Source of the DNA: an uncultured Macromonas sp.
GTDB lineage: Bacteria > Pseudomonadota > Gammaproteobacteria > Burkholderiales > Burkholderiaceae
Length of the DNA: 13,927 bases
Reading direction: 5' to 3'
Assembly: GCA_946481585.1 (NCBI GenBank)
Contig: CAMLOF010000050.1
Location: 1-13,927 of the forward strand
In this document: positions 1 through 8,529 of the stretch, in pieces
Layout: each line of letters opens with the position of its first letter
Numbering within the stretch: position 1 is the stretch's first letter
Program-made: the position numbers and the translations under genes
The notes under the pieces: generated by a model
The model's input: only the letters and a program-made list of their open reading frames with translations
The model's database searches: none
Told to the model about the DNA's origin: nothing

Positions 1-508
1 CGTTGTCGCCGAACTTGATCTCGTCGTTGACGACGGTGTCGTTTTCGTTGATGACCGGCACCACCCCCAGCTGCAGCAGTGTGAGCAGGGTGGAACGGGC
101 GTTGAGGTAGCGCTCGCGGTCGGCCAGGTCGGCGTGGGTCAGCAGCACCTGCGCGCTGCCGATGCCCTGCTCGCGCAGCTTGGTTTCGTACATCTGCACC
201 AGGCCCATCTGGCCCACGGCAGCGGCGGCCTGCAGTTCGTTGACTTCCTTGGGGCGCGCCTTCCAGCCCAGGCGCTTCATGCCTTCGGCTATTGCACCGC
301 TGCTGACCATGATGACCTCGCGCCCGTCCTTGACCAGCGCGCTGAGCTGCTCGCTCCACTGGCCAATGGCCGCTTCGTCCAGGCCCCGCCCTTCGTTGGT
401 GACCAGGCTGGAGCCCACCTTGACCACGATGCGGCGCGCAGCGCTGAGCACATCGGCGGGGGCAGACTGGGGCGCGGCAACGGCCGGTGCAGCGATTTCT
501 TGGCTCAT
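1..508 (-). CDS. proB: Glutamate 5-kinase, N-terminal part (cut by window edge)
   Basis: This enzyme phosphorylates L-glutamate with ATP to glutamyl 5-phosphate, the first step of proline synthesis in the cytoplasm. The 169 visible residues form the N-terminal part of the amino-acid-kinase domain. The nucleotide-binding stretch VVKVGSSLV lies near residues 28-36, VSSGAIAEG near 78-85, and the substrate-side motif INENDTV near 163-169 of the family alignment (residues 153-159 here). The C-terminal remainder, usually including a PUA domain, lies outside the window. The ATG at 508 is the only good start; it adds about 24 Ala/Pro-rich residues before the conserved core, so the true start could be slightly later. 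It sits 84 bp downstream of obgE on the same strand, the usual betaproteobacterial order, and is probably co-transcribed with it. Confidence 0.95.
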   Translation of the reverse strand, partial: MSQEIAAPAVAAPQSAPADVLSAARRIVVKVGSSLVTNEGRGLDEAAIGQWSEQLSALVKDGREVIMVSSGAIAEGMKRLGWKARPKEVNELQAAAAVGQMGLVQMYETKLREQGIGSAQVLLTHADLADRERYLNARSTLLTLLQLGVVPVINENDTVVNDEIKFGDN

Positions 509-592
509 GATCGTCGGTCAGGCGAAGAGTAAACGGGCTCTGGGAGCGGCTGGGGCAAGGTGCTGCCCCGCAAAGGCTGGATCAATACGGGT

Positions 593-1726
<1,134 letters not shown>

Positions 1727-1728
1727 TC

Positions 1729-1760
1729 AAAAAAACACAAAAGGCCCGCGCTTGCGGGCC
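1729..1760 (-). terminator. Intrinsic terminator/attenuator between rpmA and obgE
   Basis: Read on the minus strand there is a 7-bp GC-only stem, GGCCCGC/GCGGGCC (1760-1754 with 1749-1743), closed by a 4-nt loop. A T-rich tail follows at 1742-1729 (TTTT, GTG, then seven T). This is a textbook Rho-independent terminator shape. It lies after the rpmA stop and only about 20 bp before the obgE start, so it probably works as a partial terminator that makes L21 and L27 mRNA exceed obgE-proB mRNA. An independent obgE promoter would have to overlap it. Confidence 0.8.
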
Positions 1761-1808
1761 CTTGGAGCTGCCGGGGCGGGCACGGGGCGCCGCCACGGAG
1801 CAGGTGCA

Positions 1809-2066
1809 TTACACCGGGGTGACGAAAACCGTCTTGCGGTTCAGTGCGCCCTTGGTGGCAAAGCTGACCTTGCCGTCCACGGTGGCGTAGATGGTGTGGT
1901 CTTTGCCCAGGCCGGTGCCTTCACCAGCGTGGAAACGGGTGCCGCGCTGACGCACGATGATGGCGCCTGCGGAGATTTCCTGGCCGCCGAACACCTTCAC
2001 ACCCAGCATCTTGGGCTTGGAATCGCGACCGTTTCGCGTTGAGCCGCCGCCTTTTTTCTGTGCCAT
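1809..2066 (-). CDS. rpmA: 50S ribosomal protein L27
   Basis: L27 is a large-subunit protein whose N-terminal tail reaches towards the peptidyl-transferase centre. The 85-residue product has the family's usual length. It begins [16 protein letters not shown] and contains the conserved stretch [15 protein letters not shown]. No N-terminal extension of the Firmicutes type, which is cleaved by a protease, is present. A clear Shine-Dalgarno sequence (aaggag, about 9 nt upstream) supports the ATG at 2066. It follows rplU after only 13 bp, so the two are co-transcribed and translationally close. Confidence 0.97.
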   Translation of the reverse strand: MAQKKGGGSTRNGRDSKPKMLGVKVFGGQEISAGAIIVRQRGTRFHAGEGTGLGKDHTIYATVDGKVSFATKGALNRKTVFVTPV

Positions 2067-2079
2067 GGTGCTTTACTCC

Positions 2080-2391
2080 TTAGCCGTTGATCGAGCCGAT
2101 CTGCAGCTCGGTGTAGTTCTGACGATGGCCCTGGCGCTTCTGGTAGTGCTTGCGACGGCGCATCTTGAAGATGCGAACCTTGTCGCCACGACCGTGAGAA
2201 ACCACGGTGGCCGTGACCGTTGCGCCGGAGACCAAGGGCGTGCCCACCTTGATGCCTTCGCCGTTGCCGACGGCCAGCACCTGGTCGATCACGATCTCTT
2301 GACCCACGTCCGCAGCAATCTGTTCTACTTTAAGTTTTTCGCCAACGGCAACGCGATACTGCTTGCCGCCGGTTTTTATGACCGCGTACAT
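2080..2391 (-). CDS. rplU: 50S ribosomal protein L21
   Basis: L21 binds 23S rRNA in the large subunit. The 103-residue protein starts [14 protein letters not shown] and contains the typical basic segment [17 protein letters not shown] near its C-terminus. The open frame continues far upstream without a stop, as is common in GC-rich DNA, but family length and the [14 protein letters not shown] start fix the ATG at 2391. It is the first gene of the minus-strand operon rplU-rpmA-obgE-proB. A candidate sigma-70 promoter lies about 50-78 bp upstream. The gene is divergent from the HAD phosphatase gene. Confidence 0.97.
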   Translation of the reverse strand: MYAVIKTGGKQYRVAVGEKLKVEQIAADVGQEIVIDQVLAVGNGEGIKVGTPLVSGATVTATVVSHGRGDKVRIFKMRRRKHYQKRQGHRQNYTELQIGSING

Positions 2392-2440
2392 ATGAACCTC
2401 GAATGGTGATTTCGACGGACGGATTTCCGCCGAACCGCGA

Positions 2441-2469
2441 ATTCTAGCCGATAAGCCCCGTGCATGCAA
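2441..2469 (-). promoter_or_regulatory. Candidate sigma-70 promoter of the rplU operon
   Basis: On the minus strand TTGCAT (2469-2464) and TAGAAT (2446-2441) are separated by exactly 17 bp. The -10 matches the consensus at five of six positions; the -35 matches at only three. The position about 50 bp upstream of the rplU start suits a ribosomal-protein operon. This is an inference from motif and spacing. Confidence 0.45.
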
Positions 2470-2499
2470 GCAGTGCCCACAGGCTGCTATGCTGCGCCC

Positions 2500-3327
2500 A
2501 TGCTTGCCCTTGCCGACTGGCCCCTGCCGGAACGCCGTCAAATCACCGGCGTGCTCACCGACATCGACGACACCCTGACCGACGGCGGGGCGGTTGGCCC
2601 CTTGGCGCGCGCTGCGCTGAATGCCCTGCGCGGCGCCGGGCTGCCGGTGATCGCCGTGACCGGGCGCCCGGCTGGCTGGAGCGAGGAACTGCTGCGCGGC
2701 CAAACGGGCGGCCCCCTGCCCTGCCCGCTGGACGCCATCGTGGCCGAGAACGGCGCCGTGGCGCTGCTGCCGGGCGAAACCCGCAGGCGCTACCTGCAGG
2801 ACGAAGCCACCCGCCATGCCAATGCCCTGCGCCTGCGCGCCGCCGCCGAACGCGTGCTGCGCGAGGTGCCCGGCGCCACGCTGGCGCTGGACAGCCCCGG
2901 GCGCGAAACCGACATCGCCATCGACCACAGCGAACACGCCCACCTGCCGCCCGAAGCCGTGGCCCGGGTGGTGGCCTTGCTGCGCGAAGAAGGCCTGACC
3001 GCCACGGTCAGCAGCATCCACATCAACGGCTGGATTGGCAACCACGACAAACTGGCGGGCGCGCGCTGGATGGTGGCCGACCTGCTGGGCCGCACGCTGG
3101 ACGCCGAGGCCGACCGCTGGGTGTACGTGGGCGACTCGACCAACGACCAGGTGATGTTCGCGCACTTTCGCCACAGCGTGGGCGTGGCCAACGTGGCGCG
3201 CTTTCTGCCGCAACTGCGCCAGCCGCCCCGTTATGTGACGCGGCAGGAGCGCGGCGCGGGCTTTGCGGAGGTTGCCAGCGCCTTGTTGCAGGCACGCGGG
3301 CTGCCGGGCGTGGGGGGCATGGCTTGA
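2500..3327 (+). CDS. HAD-IIB family phosphatase (sucrose/mannosyl-phosphoglycerate phosphatase-like)
   Basis: This is a cytoplasmic, Mg-dependent phosphatase of the haloacid dehalogenase superfamily. From the ATG at 2500 it has 275 residues. Motif I is DIDDTLTD (residues 21-28, nucleophile D21 and acid D23), motif II VTGRP (T54), motif III lysine K184, and motif IV VGDSTND (D212, D216). The long segment between motifs II and III fits the C2b cap of the IIB group, which includes sugar-phosphate phosphatases; the true substrate cannot be read from the sequence. An in-frame ATG at 2464 would add 12 residues but overlaps the likely -35 of the divergent rplU promoter, so 2500 is preferred. Neither start has a strong ribosome-binding site. 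The stop overlaps the start of the next gene, suggesting translational coupling with the MFS transporter. Confidence 0.85.
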   Translation: MLALADWPLPERRQITGVLTDIDDTLTDGGAVGPLARAALNALRGAGLPVIAVTGRPAGWSEELLRGQTGGPLPCPLDAIVAENGAVALLPGETRRRYLQDEATRHANALRLRAAAERVLREVPGATLALDSPGRETDIAIDHSEHAHLPPEAVARVVALLREEGLTATVSSIHINGWIGNHDKLAGARWMVADLLGRTLDAEADRWVYVGDSTNDQVMFAHFRHSVGVANVARFLPQLRQPPRYVTRQERGAGFAEVASALLQARGLPGVGGMA

Positions 3328-4553
3328 GTCAGGCCGCACACCCCCTGCCCGCCCACGCCCGCCTGGGGCTGGTCAGCATCTTCGGTTCCACCTTCTTCGA
3401 GCTGGTGGGCTACTTCATGCTCACGCCCTGGCTGATCCTGCGGCTCAAGAGCGCGGACGTGCCTACCGCGCTGGCAGGGCTGTTCGCGGCCAGCGGCTGG
3501 CTCGGCATCTTCCTGATGACACCCTTCGCCTCGGCGGTGACCCGGCGGCTCGGGCGGCGGCCGACGCTGTGGCTGTCCGGCGCGGTGCCGGTGGTGGCGG
3601 GCATAGTGTTCGGCTTGACGCAAGGGCTGGCCCAGGGACTGGTGCTGTGGTTCGGCCTGAAGATGCTGGTAGGCACCGCTTCGGGCCTGCGCTGGGTGCT
3701 GGCCGAGGCCGTGGTGGCCGAATTTTCGGCAGCGAGCCAACGGGGCCGCAACGTCGGCCTGTTTGAAACCATGGTGGGCGCCACCTTCGTGCTCGGCCCC
3801 GCGCTGCTGGCCTGGCTGGGGCCGGCCTCCATGACGTCGCTGTGGGTGGCGGTGGGCTTTCTGGTGGCAGGGCTGGCCTGGAGCCTTTGCATTCCGCCGC
3901 TGCCGCCCGCGCACGACGAGGCCGACGCCAAGGTGGGCCTGAGCGGCGTGTGGCATGCGCTGTGGGCACACCCGGTCATCATGCTGGCGGGTTTTGCGGG
4001 CGGTTTTTTTGAAAGCGGCGTCACATCCATCCTGCCGCTTTACGGGCTGGCACTGGGCCTGGGCGCGGCGGCGGCGGCTCTGCTGGTTTCGGCCAGCGGG
4101 CTGGGCAGCGCCGTGCTGATGCTGCCCGCAGGCATGCTGGCCGACCGCTTGAGCCTGCGCCACCCCCAGGGTTTTTGGGGCGACGCCCGGCACACCCGGC
4201 TGCAACTGATGCGCGTGTTTGCCGCCATCACGCTGGCGGCCACAGTGCTCATTCCCTGGGTGGCAGGCACGCCCTGGCTGGCTTGGCCCGTGGCCTTTGT
4301 GTGGGGCGGCGCGGGCGGCAGCCTCTACACGCTGGCGATGATCGACATCGGCTCCCGCGAAAAAGGCGTGACGCTGGTCAACAGCACGGCTGTGCTGGTG
4401 ATGTCTTACACCGCCGGGGGTGTGCTGGCGCCCGCACTGGGCGGCGCGGCACTGCAGTGGTCGCCATTGCTGGGCTTCCCTGCCCTGCTGATTCTGGTGG
4501 CAGTGCTGGGGCTGTGGATGCTGCTGAAGGCCCGCATTGGTGAACGGATGTGA
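3324..4553 (+). CDS. Major facilitator superfamily transporter
   Basis: This is an inner-membrane secondary transporter of about 409 residues with roughly twelve hydrophobic helices, the usual MFS size. The loop between helices 2 and 3 carries [10 protein letters not shown], the degenerate form of the MFS GxxxDRxGRR motif. A related signature, [10 protein letters not shown], occurs in the second half, and the two halves are joined by a hydrophilic segment ([13 protein letters not shown]). No ATG lies before the first helix. The best start is the TTG at 3324, which overlaps the HAD phosphatase stop (TTGA) and is preceded by a GGGGGG run about 6 nt upstream. The coupling suggests related substrates, perhaps a sugar or phosphorylated compound, but the cargo is unknown. 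Confidence 0.85.
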   Translation: MSQAAHPLPAHARLGLVSIFGSTFFELVGYFMLTPWLILRLKSADVPTALAGLFAASGWLGIFLMTPFASAVTRRLGRRPTLWLSGAVPVVAGIVFGLTQGLAQGLVLWFGLKMLVGTASGLRWVLAEAVVAEFSAASQRGRNVGLFETMVGATFVLGPALLAWLGPASMTSLWVAVGFLVAGLAWSLCIPPLPPAHDEADAKVGLSGVWHALWAHPVIMLAGFAGGFFESGVTSILPLYGLALGLGAAAAALLVSASGLGSAVLMLPAGMLADRLSLRHPQGFWGDARHTRLQLMRVFAAITLAATVLIPWVAGTPWLAWPVAFVWGGAGGSLYTLAMIDIGSREKGVTLVNSTAVLVMSYTAGGVLAPALGGAALQWSPLLGFPALLILVAVLGLWMLLKARIGERM

Positions 4554-4588
4554 CCGTTTGCGGTCGAAGCCTGAACGAAGGAGATGAC

Positions 4589-4951
4589 ATGGCCGTATCG
4601 TGGCTGACCGCCTTGAAAGTGATCCCCTGGGGCGACGTGATTGAGCACGCGCCTGCCGTGCTGAAAGGTGCACGCCGCCTGCTGGACCGTCAGAGCAAGC
4701 CTGCAGCTGGTATGCCCGCGACCGGCGAACCCCAGGCCGATCTGCCTGGCCTGCAACTGCGGCTGCAGCAGTTGGAACAGCAACATGCCGCCGACATGGC
4801 GCAGTTGAGCCAGATGGTGGCCGACCTGGCCGAACAGAACGCACGGCTGGTGGCCGCCGTGGAACTGCTGCGCTTGCGCACCCGCTGGCTGCTGGCGGGC
4901 AGCGCCGTGCTAACGGCAGCCCTGGCTGCGCTGGCCTTCTGGGGGCGCTGA
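4589..4951 (+). CDS. Small coiled-coil, single-helix membrane protein of unknown function
   Basis: I do not recognise a named family. The 120-residue protein has an amphipathic N-terminus (about 1-33, ending in the basic KGARRLLDRQ), a Pro/Ala linker, and a Gln/Leu-rich heptad segment at about 52-95 typical of a coiled coil (LQLRLQQLEQQHAADM and following). A C-terminal membrane helix follows at about 98-117 and the chain ends in WGR. This suggests a tail-anchored protein with the coiled coil in the cytoplasm. The start at 4589 is set by a perfect AAGGAG at 4578-4583, 5 nt away; an in-frame codon at 4550 is less likely. It lies 35 bp after the MFS gene and is probably the last gene of that operon. 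Confidence 0.75.
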   Translation: MAVSWLTALKVIPWGDVIEHAPAVLKGARRLLDRQSKPAAGMPATGEPQADLPGLQLRLQQLEQQHAADMAQLSQMVADLAEQNARLVAAVELLRLRTRWLLAGSAVLTAALAALAFWGR

Positions 4952-4984
4952 CGACACTCCCGCCAAGCCACGGGGATTCGCCGC

Positions 4985-6076
4985 TCAGGGCGCGCGCGCA
5001 GGCTCCACACCCGGCGCAGGTGCGGTGTGGGTGCCACGGTCCAGCACCCGGTCTGCCAGCCCGCCGCCCGCCCACATGCCCAGCAGGGCCAGCCACGCCG
5101 TGACGGCAAAGATGGAGCCGCCCGTCATGCCCGCACCCACGGCACACCCGCCCGCCAGCATCGAGCCAAACCCCATGAGCACGGCGCCGATGATGTAACG
5201 CGGCATGGTGTAGCCGCCACCAAAGCCTTCGAGCTTCCATTCACGCCCCACCAGCGCGCCCGCCAGCGAACCCAGGAACACCCCAGGCATCAGGCCCAGG
5301 CCAAAGGTCCAGGGGCCTGCCGGGTCGTTCAGCACGTGCATCAGCCATTCGGCTGAAGGGCCGCTGAACGTCAGCCCCTGGATCTGCACCACCTCGAACG
5401 AATTGCTCATCACCTGGAAGGTGAAATACCAGCCACCCGCCACCATCAGCCCCGTGGCCATGCCGCCAAACCACTTCCAGAAGCCCCAGCCGCTGCGCAC
5501 CGCGAAGAACAAGGCGGCTGCCATCCAGATCAGGCCAAACACCAGCCCCACCATGGGGCCGCCGCCGATGAGTGCCAGCACACTGCGCGAGGGGCCACCG
5601 TCAACCACCCACCAGCTGCTTACAGCTTCGCGCCAGGGCTCAAGGATGCCCCCAAGCGACGCCTGTGCCACCACAGCAAAAATCAGCCCCGACAACAACG
5701 CCCGCAGGTTGCCATTGGCCGAAAGCACCAGCAGGCGGCTGGCGCAGCCACGCGTCATGACCATGCCCACACCAAACAGCAGCCCGCCGATCAGCGCACC
5801 AGACAGGCTGCCCCGCGACGACAACTGGCGCGCGGTGGACACGTCCAGCCCGCCCAACAACACCAGCGCCTGCACCACCACCACGGCCGTGGAAAACGCC
5901 AGCAGCCAGACGGCCAGCTTGTCGCCAAAGCGCCGGTGCCAGAACTCGATGACCGCTGCGCGCAGGCAGAACTTGGAGCGTTGCCCGAAAAAGCCAAACC
6001 CCACCCCCAGCGCCAACCCACCCATGGCCAGCACGCCCGCCTCGCCAAAGGCCTCGTTCCATCCTGCCCAGTTCAT
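4985..6076 (-). CDS. YeeE/YedE family sulfur-compound transporter (TsuA-like)
   Basis: Members of this family are multi-helix inner-membrane channels that import thiosulfate or related sulfur compounds. Cysteines along the pore hand the substrate through. The 363-residue protein has about nine to ten hydrophobic segments and the three expected cysteine sites: SKFCLR (C37), TRGCASR (C111) and AGGCAVGAG (C311). The two-fold repeat GxxFGxGMxxxxGC/GxxMGFGSMLAGGC is visible. The ATG at 6076 is preceded by GGAG at 6 nt; an ATG three codon-fractions upstream (6080) is out of frame. No TusA-like partner gene is adjacent. It diverges from the flavoprotein gene, so both may answer to signals in the 233 bp between them. 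The exact substrate is inferred only from the family. Confidence 0.88.
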   Translation of the reverse strand: MNWAGWNEAFGEAGVLAMGGLALGVGFGFFGQRSKFCLRAAVIEFWHRRFGDKLAVWLLAFSTAVVVVQALVLLGGLDVSTARQLSSRGSLSGALIGGLLFGVGMVMTRGCASRLLVLSANGNLRALLSGLIFAVVAQASLGGILEPWREAVSSWWVVDGGPSRSVLALIGGGPMVGLVFGLIWMAAALFFAVRSGWGFWKWFGGMATGLMVAGGWYFTFQVMSNSFEVVQIQGLTFSGPSAEWLMHVLNDPAGPWTFGLGLMPGVFLGSLAGALVGREWKLEGFGGGYTMPRYIIGAVLMGFGSMLAGGCAVGAGMTGGSIFAVTAWLALLGMWAGGGLADRVLDRGTHTAPAPGVEPARAP

Positions 6077-6092
6077 TCATCACTCCATTCGC

Positions 6093-6116
6093 AAATCATT
6101 AATTGATGATATTCAT
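6093..6116. promoter_or_regulatory. AT-rich near-palindrome upstream of the YeeE/YedE gene
   Basis: In a GC-rich surrounding, the stretch around 6095-6116 is strikingly AT-rich and contains ATCATTAATTGAT, an imperfect inverted repeat with ATCA/TGAT arms. It sits 17-40 bp before the transporter start, a place for a -10 region or an operator. ArsR-type sulfide sensors such as BigR bind AT-rich palindromes before similar transporter genes, but no such regulator is encoded here, so this is only a suggestion. Confidence 0.25.
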
Positions 6117-6136
6117 GCTTTCGGGCAAATGCAGCG

Positions 6137-6150
6137 TTGACCCAGATCAA
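6137..6150 (+). promoter_or_regulatory. FNR/Anr-type binding site
   Basis: TTGAC-CCAG-ATCAA fits the FNR/Anr consensus TTGAY-N4-RTCAA at every specified position. Its centre (6143.5) would place a class II transcription start near 6185 on the plus strand, with a weak -10-like TACTGT at 6171-6176, about 125 bp before the flavoprotein ATG. It lies about 67 bp upstream of the divergent transporter start, so it could affect both genes. The match suggests oxygen-limited induction of at least the flavoprotein gene. Confidence 0.6.
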
Positions 6151-6309
6151 GCGGACCAGGGAAATACCCCTACTGTGCGGACCTCTACTTTGTGAGTAGG
6201 CCGGGGCGCGAAAGCATCCGACTTTCGAAGGATAGGCACGGTTGCGGCGGTGCAGCACAGTGCGGACTTGGTCACAAGCAAGCGGAAAACCCAGCCCCGC
6301 CAGAGCACG

Positions 6310-7527
6310 ATGGAACACGCACTGCCCCCTTCATCCCCCAAGACGATGGCCGCACACCTGCAGGAGTTGGCTCAGGCTTCTGGCCTGCGCACCTGGCAAC
6401 TGGGCGGCAAGACGCTGTTGCCCGTGGTGCAAGGCGGCATGGGCGTGGGGGTGTCTGCTGGCGGCTTGGCGGGCCATGTGGCGCGGCTGGGCGGGGTGGG
6501 CACCATCTCGTCGGTGGACCTGCGCCGTTTGCACCCAGACCTGATGGCGCGCACGCGGCACCTGGACAAGGAGCCCGACGCCCGCCAGCAGATAGACGCC
6601 GCCAACCTGACCGCGCTGGACCGCGAGATCCACCGGGCACGCGTCCTGTCGCAAGGCCGGGGCCTGATTGCGGTGAACGTGATGAAAGCGTTGAGCGCCT
6701 ACGAGATGTACGTGCGCCAGGCGTTGGAAAGTGGCGCCGACGCCGTGGTGGTGGGCGCGGGCCTGCCACTGGACCTGCCCGATCTGGCGGCGGAACACCC
6801 GCAAGTGGCGCTCATCCCCATTCTGTCGGACGCACGGGGTGTGCAACTGGTGGTGCGCAAGTGGGAGAAAAAAGGCCGCCTGCCCGACGCCATCGTGATC
6901 GAACACCCCCGGCTCGCAGGCGGGCACCTGGGGGCGGCCAAGGTGAGCGACCTGCAAGACCCGCGCTTTGACTTTGACGTGGTGATTCCACAGGTGTTGG
7001 CGTTCTTCAAGACGGCGGGGCTGGAACGCGAGATCCCGCTGATCGCCGCAGGCGGCATCAGCAGCCGGGCCGACATTGCCCGCCTTCAGGCCCTGGGTGC
7101 GAGTGCCGTGCAACTGGGCACTGCCTTTGCCGTAACGCAGGAATGCGATGCCGAAACGAGCTTCAAGCAGGTGCTGGCCCGCGCCCGGCCCGAAGACCTG
7201 GTGGAGTTTGTGAGCGTGGCGGGCCTGCCCGCGCGCGCCGTGCGCACCCCCTGGCTGGAAAAATATCTGAGGGTGGAACCCAAACTCAAGGCCGTGGCCC
7301 ACGTGAAAAAGAAGTGCAACATGTCCTTCGACTGCCTGGCGCACTGCGGCCTGCGCGACGGCAAGACCGAGATGGGGCAGTTCTGCATTGACCAGCAACT
7401 CGGCCACGCGCTGGACGGCGACACCGAACGCGGCCTGTTCTTCCGAGGGGCGGGCAACCTGCCCTTTGGCCGGGAGATACGCCCCGTGCAAGACCTGATG
7501 CTGCACCTGCTGGGCGAGGCCGCCTGA
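6310..7527 (+). CDS. NPD/nitronate monooxygenase-type FMN oxidoreductase with Cys-rich tail
   Basis: This is a TIM-barrel flavoprotein of the 2-nitropropane dioxygenase family. Members oxidise alkyl nitronates or act as NAD(P)H-dependent flavin oxidoreductases. The 405-residue protein shows VVQGGMGVGVS near 39-49 (FMN site), the family pattern EHPRLAGGHLG, and the phosphate-binding strand AAGGISSRADI followed by GASAVQLGTAF. The C-terminal extension has four cysteines spaced CX5CX3CX12C (C336, C342, C346, C359), then a G(L)FFRGAGN motif. I recall a similar cysteine tail in a subset of relatives; its role (metal, cluster or disulfide) is not known to me. The ATG at 6310 is preferred; an in-frame ATG at 6250 would add 20 unconserved-looking residues. 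An FNR-type box lies upstream. The natural substrate is unproven. Confidence 0.85.
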   Translation: MEHALPPSSPKTMAAHLQELAQASGLRTWQLGGKTLLPVVQGGMGVGVSAGGLAGHVARLGGVGTISSVDLRRLHPDLMARTRHLDKEPDARQQIDAANLTALDREIHRARVLSQGRGLIAVNVMKALSAYEMYVRQALESGADAVVVGAGLPLDLPDLAAEHPQVALIPILSDARGVQLVVRKWEKKGRLPDAIVIEHPRLAGGHLGAAKVSDLQDPRFDFDVVIPQVLAFFKTAGLEREIPLIAAGGISSRADIARLQALGASAVQLGTAFAVTQECDAETSFKQVLARARPEDLVEFVSVAGLPARAVRTPWLEKYLRVEPKLKAVAHVKKKCNMSFDCLAHCGLRDGKTEMGQFCIDQQLGHALDGDTERGLFFRGAGNLPFGREIRPVQDLMLHLLGEAA

Positions 7528-7551
7528 ACCCATCTGCTGCGCCGTAGGGTG

Positions 7552-7878
7552 TCAGCGTTGCACCGGCTCCAGGTCGGCGTCGCACCCATGCCCAGCGGCC
7601 ACCCAGCGGGGCGCCAACCGCCGCAACAGGAAAGCCGCCCAACGCCACGGGCGGGGCAACACGCCAGCCGGATCGCTGATGGCGCCGCACACATAGCGCT
7701 TGCCATCGTCTGCCCAGCGCAATGCGGTGCAGGCACCCTGGCGGCGGCCTGACAACACCATGCCCAAGGGGCAAGGTTCGGCCAGGCAGCACACGCCGCA
7801 GCCGTTGCAGGGTGCGCCCACGGCGGGCTTGGCCGGGGCGTGGGGGTGGATGTGGATGAGCTGTTCGCGCGGTGTCAA
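7552..7878 (-). CDS. YkgJ-type cysteine-cluster protein
   Basis: This 108-residue protein matches the YkgJ-like CxxCxxCC family, annotated as a Zn/Fe-chelating domain; no enzyme activity is established. Eight cysteines are visible: C24, C27, C30, C31 and C36 in PCNGCGVCCLAEPC, then C50, C64 and C99. There is no signal peptide or membrane helix, so it should be cytoplasmic. The start is a TTG at 7878, preceded by AAGGGG about 5 nt upstream; no in-frame ATG exists before the cysteine motif. It begins 9 bp after the nrsF-type gene stop, so it is the third gene of the sigma/anti-sigma operon. That context suggests a role in metal handling or as an accessory sensor, which is inference. Confidence 0.75.
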   Translation of the reverse strand: MTPREQLIHIHPHAPAKPAVGAPCNGCGVCCLAEPCPLGMVLSGRRQGACTALRWADDGKRYVCGAISDPAGVLPRPWRWAAFLLRRLAPRWVAAGHGCDADLEPVQR

Positions 7879-7887
7879 GGCTACCCC

Positions 7888-8529
7888 TTACCAGCGCAGC
7901 AGGCGTGCGCCGGCCAGCGCGCCCAGCCCAGCCGACATGGCCATGCCCAGCACGTACCACACGGCCAGAAAGGGTGCCTCCATCTCGGGGCAGTGCAGGG
8001 AATAGACCATCGCAGCCACGGCACCGGCCAGCCAGCCCGCCGCCGCGCCAGTCAACACCGGGCGGGTGGGTGCCAGCCCACGCAGGGCCCAGAACAGCAT
8101 CACGCCCACGGGCAACGCAGTAACGACGATGTTGAAACTGCACACGCGCCAGGTGCCGCCAAACACCATCTGCTGGCGTTCGGCAACGGTGGCTTGCGAC
8201 ATGTCCCACCCGGCCAGCGACCACAGCAGCAACACTGGCAGCAGGGCCAGCCACCCCGGCCACCCGGCACGCAGGCCGGGGTGGGCCAGGCGCCACACCA
8301 CCACGGCACCCACCAAGCCGGTAAGCGCGGGCATGCCCACCTTGCCCCAGAACATGCCGGTGGCAGCCACTTGCGCCAGATCGGCGCGCACGCCCAGCGT
8401 TTCCATCACCCACATGGCAGCCAGCCCCAAGCCCGCCAGCAAGGCCAGCCCCAGGCGTTTTTCAGCGGCGTGCCGGGGCACGGGGGTGGCATCGGCCGCC
8501 AGCAGGCCCAGCAATTCTTCCGTCTTCAT
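7888..8529 (-). CDS. nrsF: NrsF-type membrane anti-sigma factor (DUF1109)
   Basis: NrsF proteins are polytopic inner-membrane anti-sigma factors that hold a sigma-F-type ECF factor until metal stress is sensed. The 213-residue protein starts with a short cytoplasmic segment ([17 protein letters not shown]), which in the family contacts the sigma factor. About six membrane helices follow between residues 26 and 210. Two cysteines, C130 (WRVCSFN) and C180 ([10 protein letters not shown]), sit in the loops. They match in position the two conserved cysteines that I recall being needed for metal response in Caulobacter NrsF. The ATG overlaps the sigma-factor stop (ATGA at 8529-8526) and has AAAGGA just upstream, giving tight translational coupling and balanced amounts of the pair. 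Confidence 0.9.
   Translation of the reverse strand: MKTEELLGLLAADATPVPRHAAEKRLGLALLAGLGLAAMWVMETLGVRADLAQVAATGMFWGKVGMPALTGLVGAVVVWRLAHPGLRAGWPGWLALLPVLLLWSLAGWDMSQATVAERQQMVFGGTWRVCSFNIVVTALPVGVMLFWALRGLAPTRPVLTGAAAGWLAGAVAAMVYSLHCPEMEAPFLAVWYVLGMAMSAGLGALAGARLLRW

Noticed and set aside
2447..2454. GCCGATAA, a perfect sigma-28 -10 box, before the HAD gene
   Set aside because: The position 15 bp upstream reads CGCC instead of TAAA/TCAA, and the gene is not flagellar.
2460..3323. Open frame running through the HAD gene into the MFS gene, giving a 697-residue product
   Set aside because: The first 288 codons give Arg/Pro-rich low-complexity sequence typical of a GC-rich shadow frame, while the overlapping frame has full HAD motifs.
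2392..3339. N-terminal extension of L21 upstream of 2391
   Set aside because: It lies antisense to the HAD gene; L21 is about 103 residues and starts at [14 protein letters not shown].
3231..5240. 669-codon minus-strand open frame
   Set aside because: His/Gln/Arg-rich translation with no domain, antisense to a clear MFS gene and overlapping the end of the YeeE/YedE gene.
6331..7533. 400-codon minus-strand open frame
   Set aside because: Antisense shadow of the NPD flavoprotein; His/Gln/Arg-rich without motifs.
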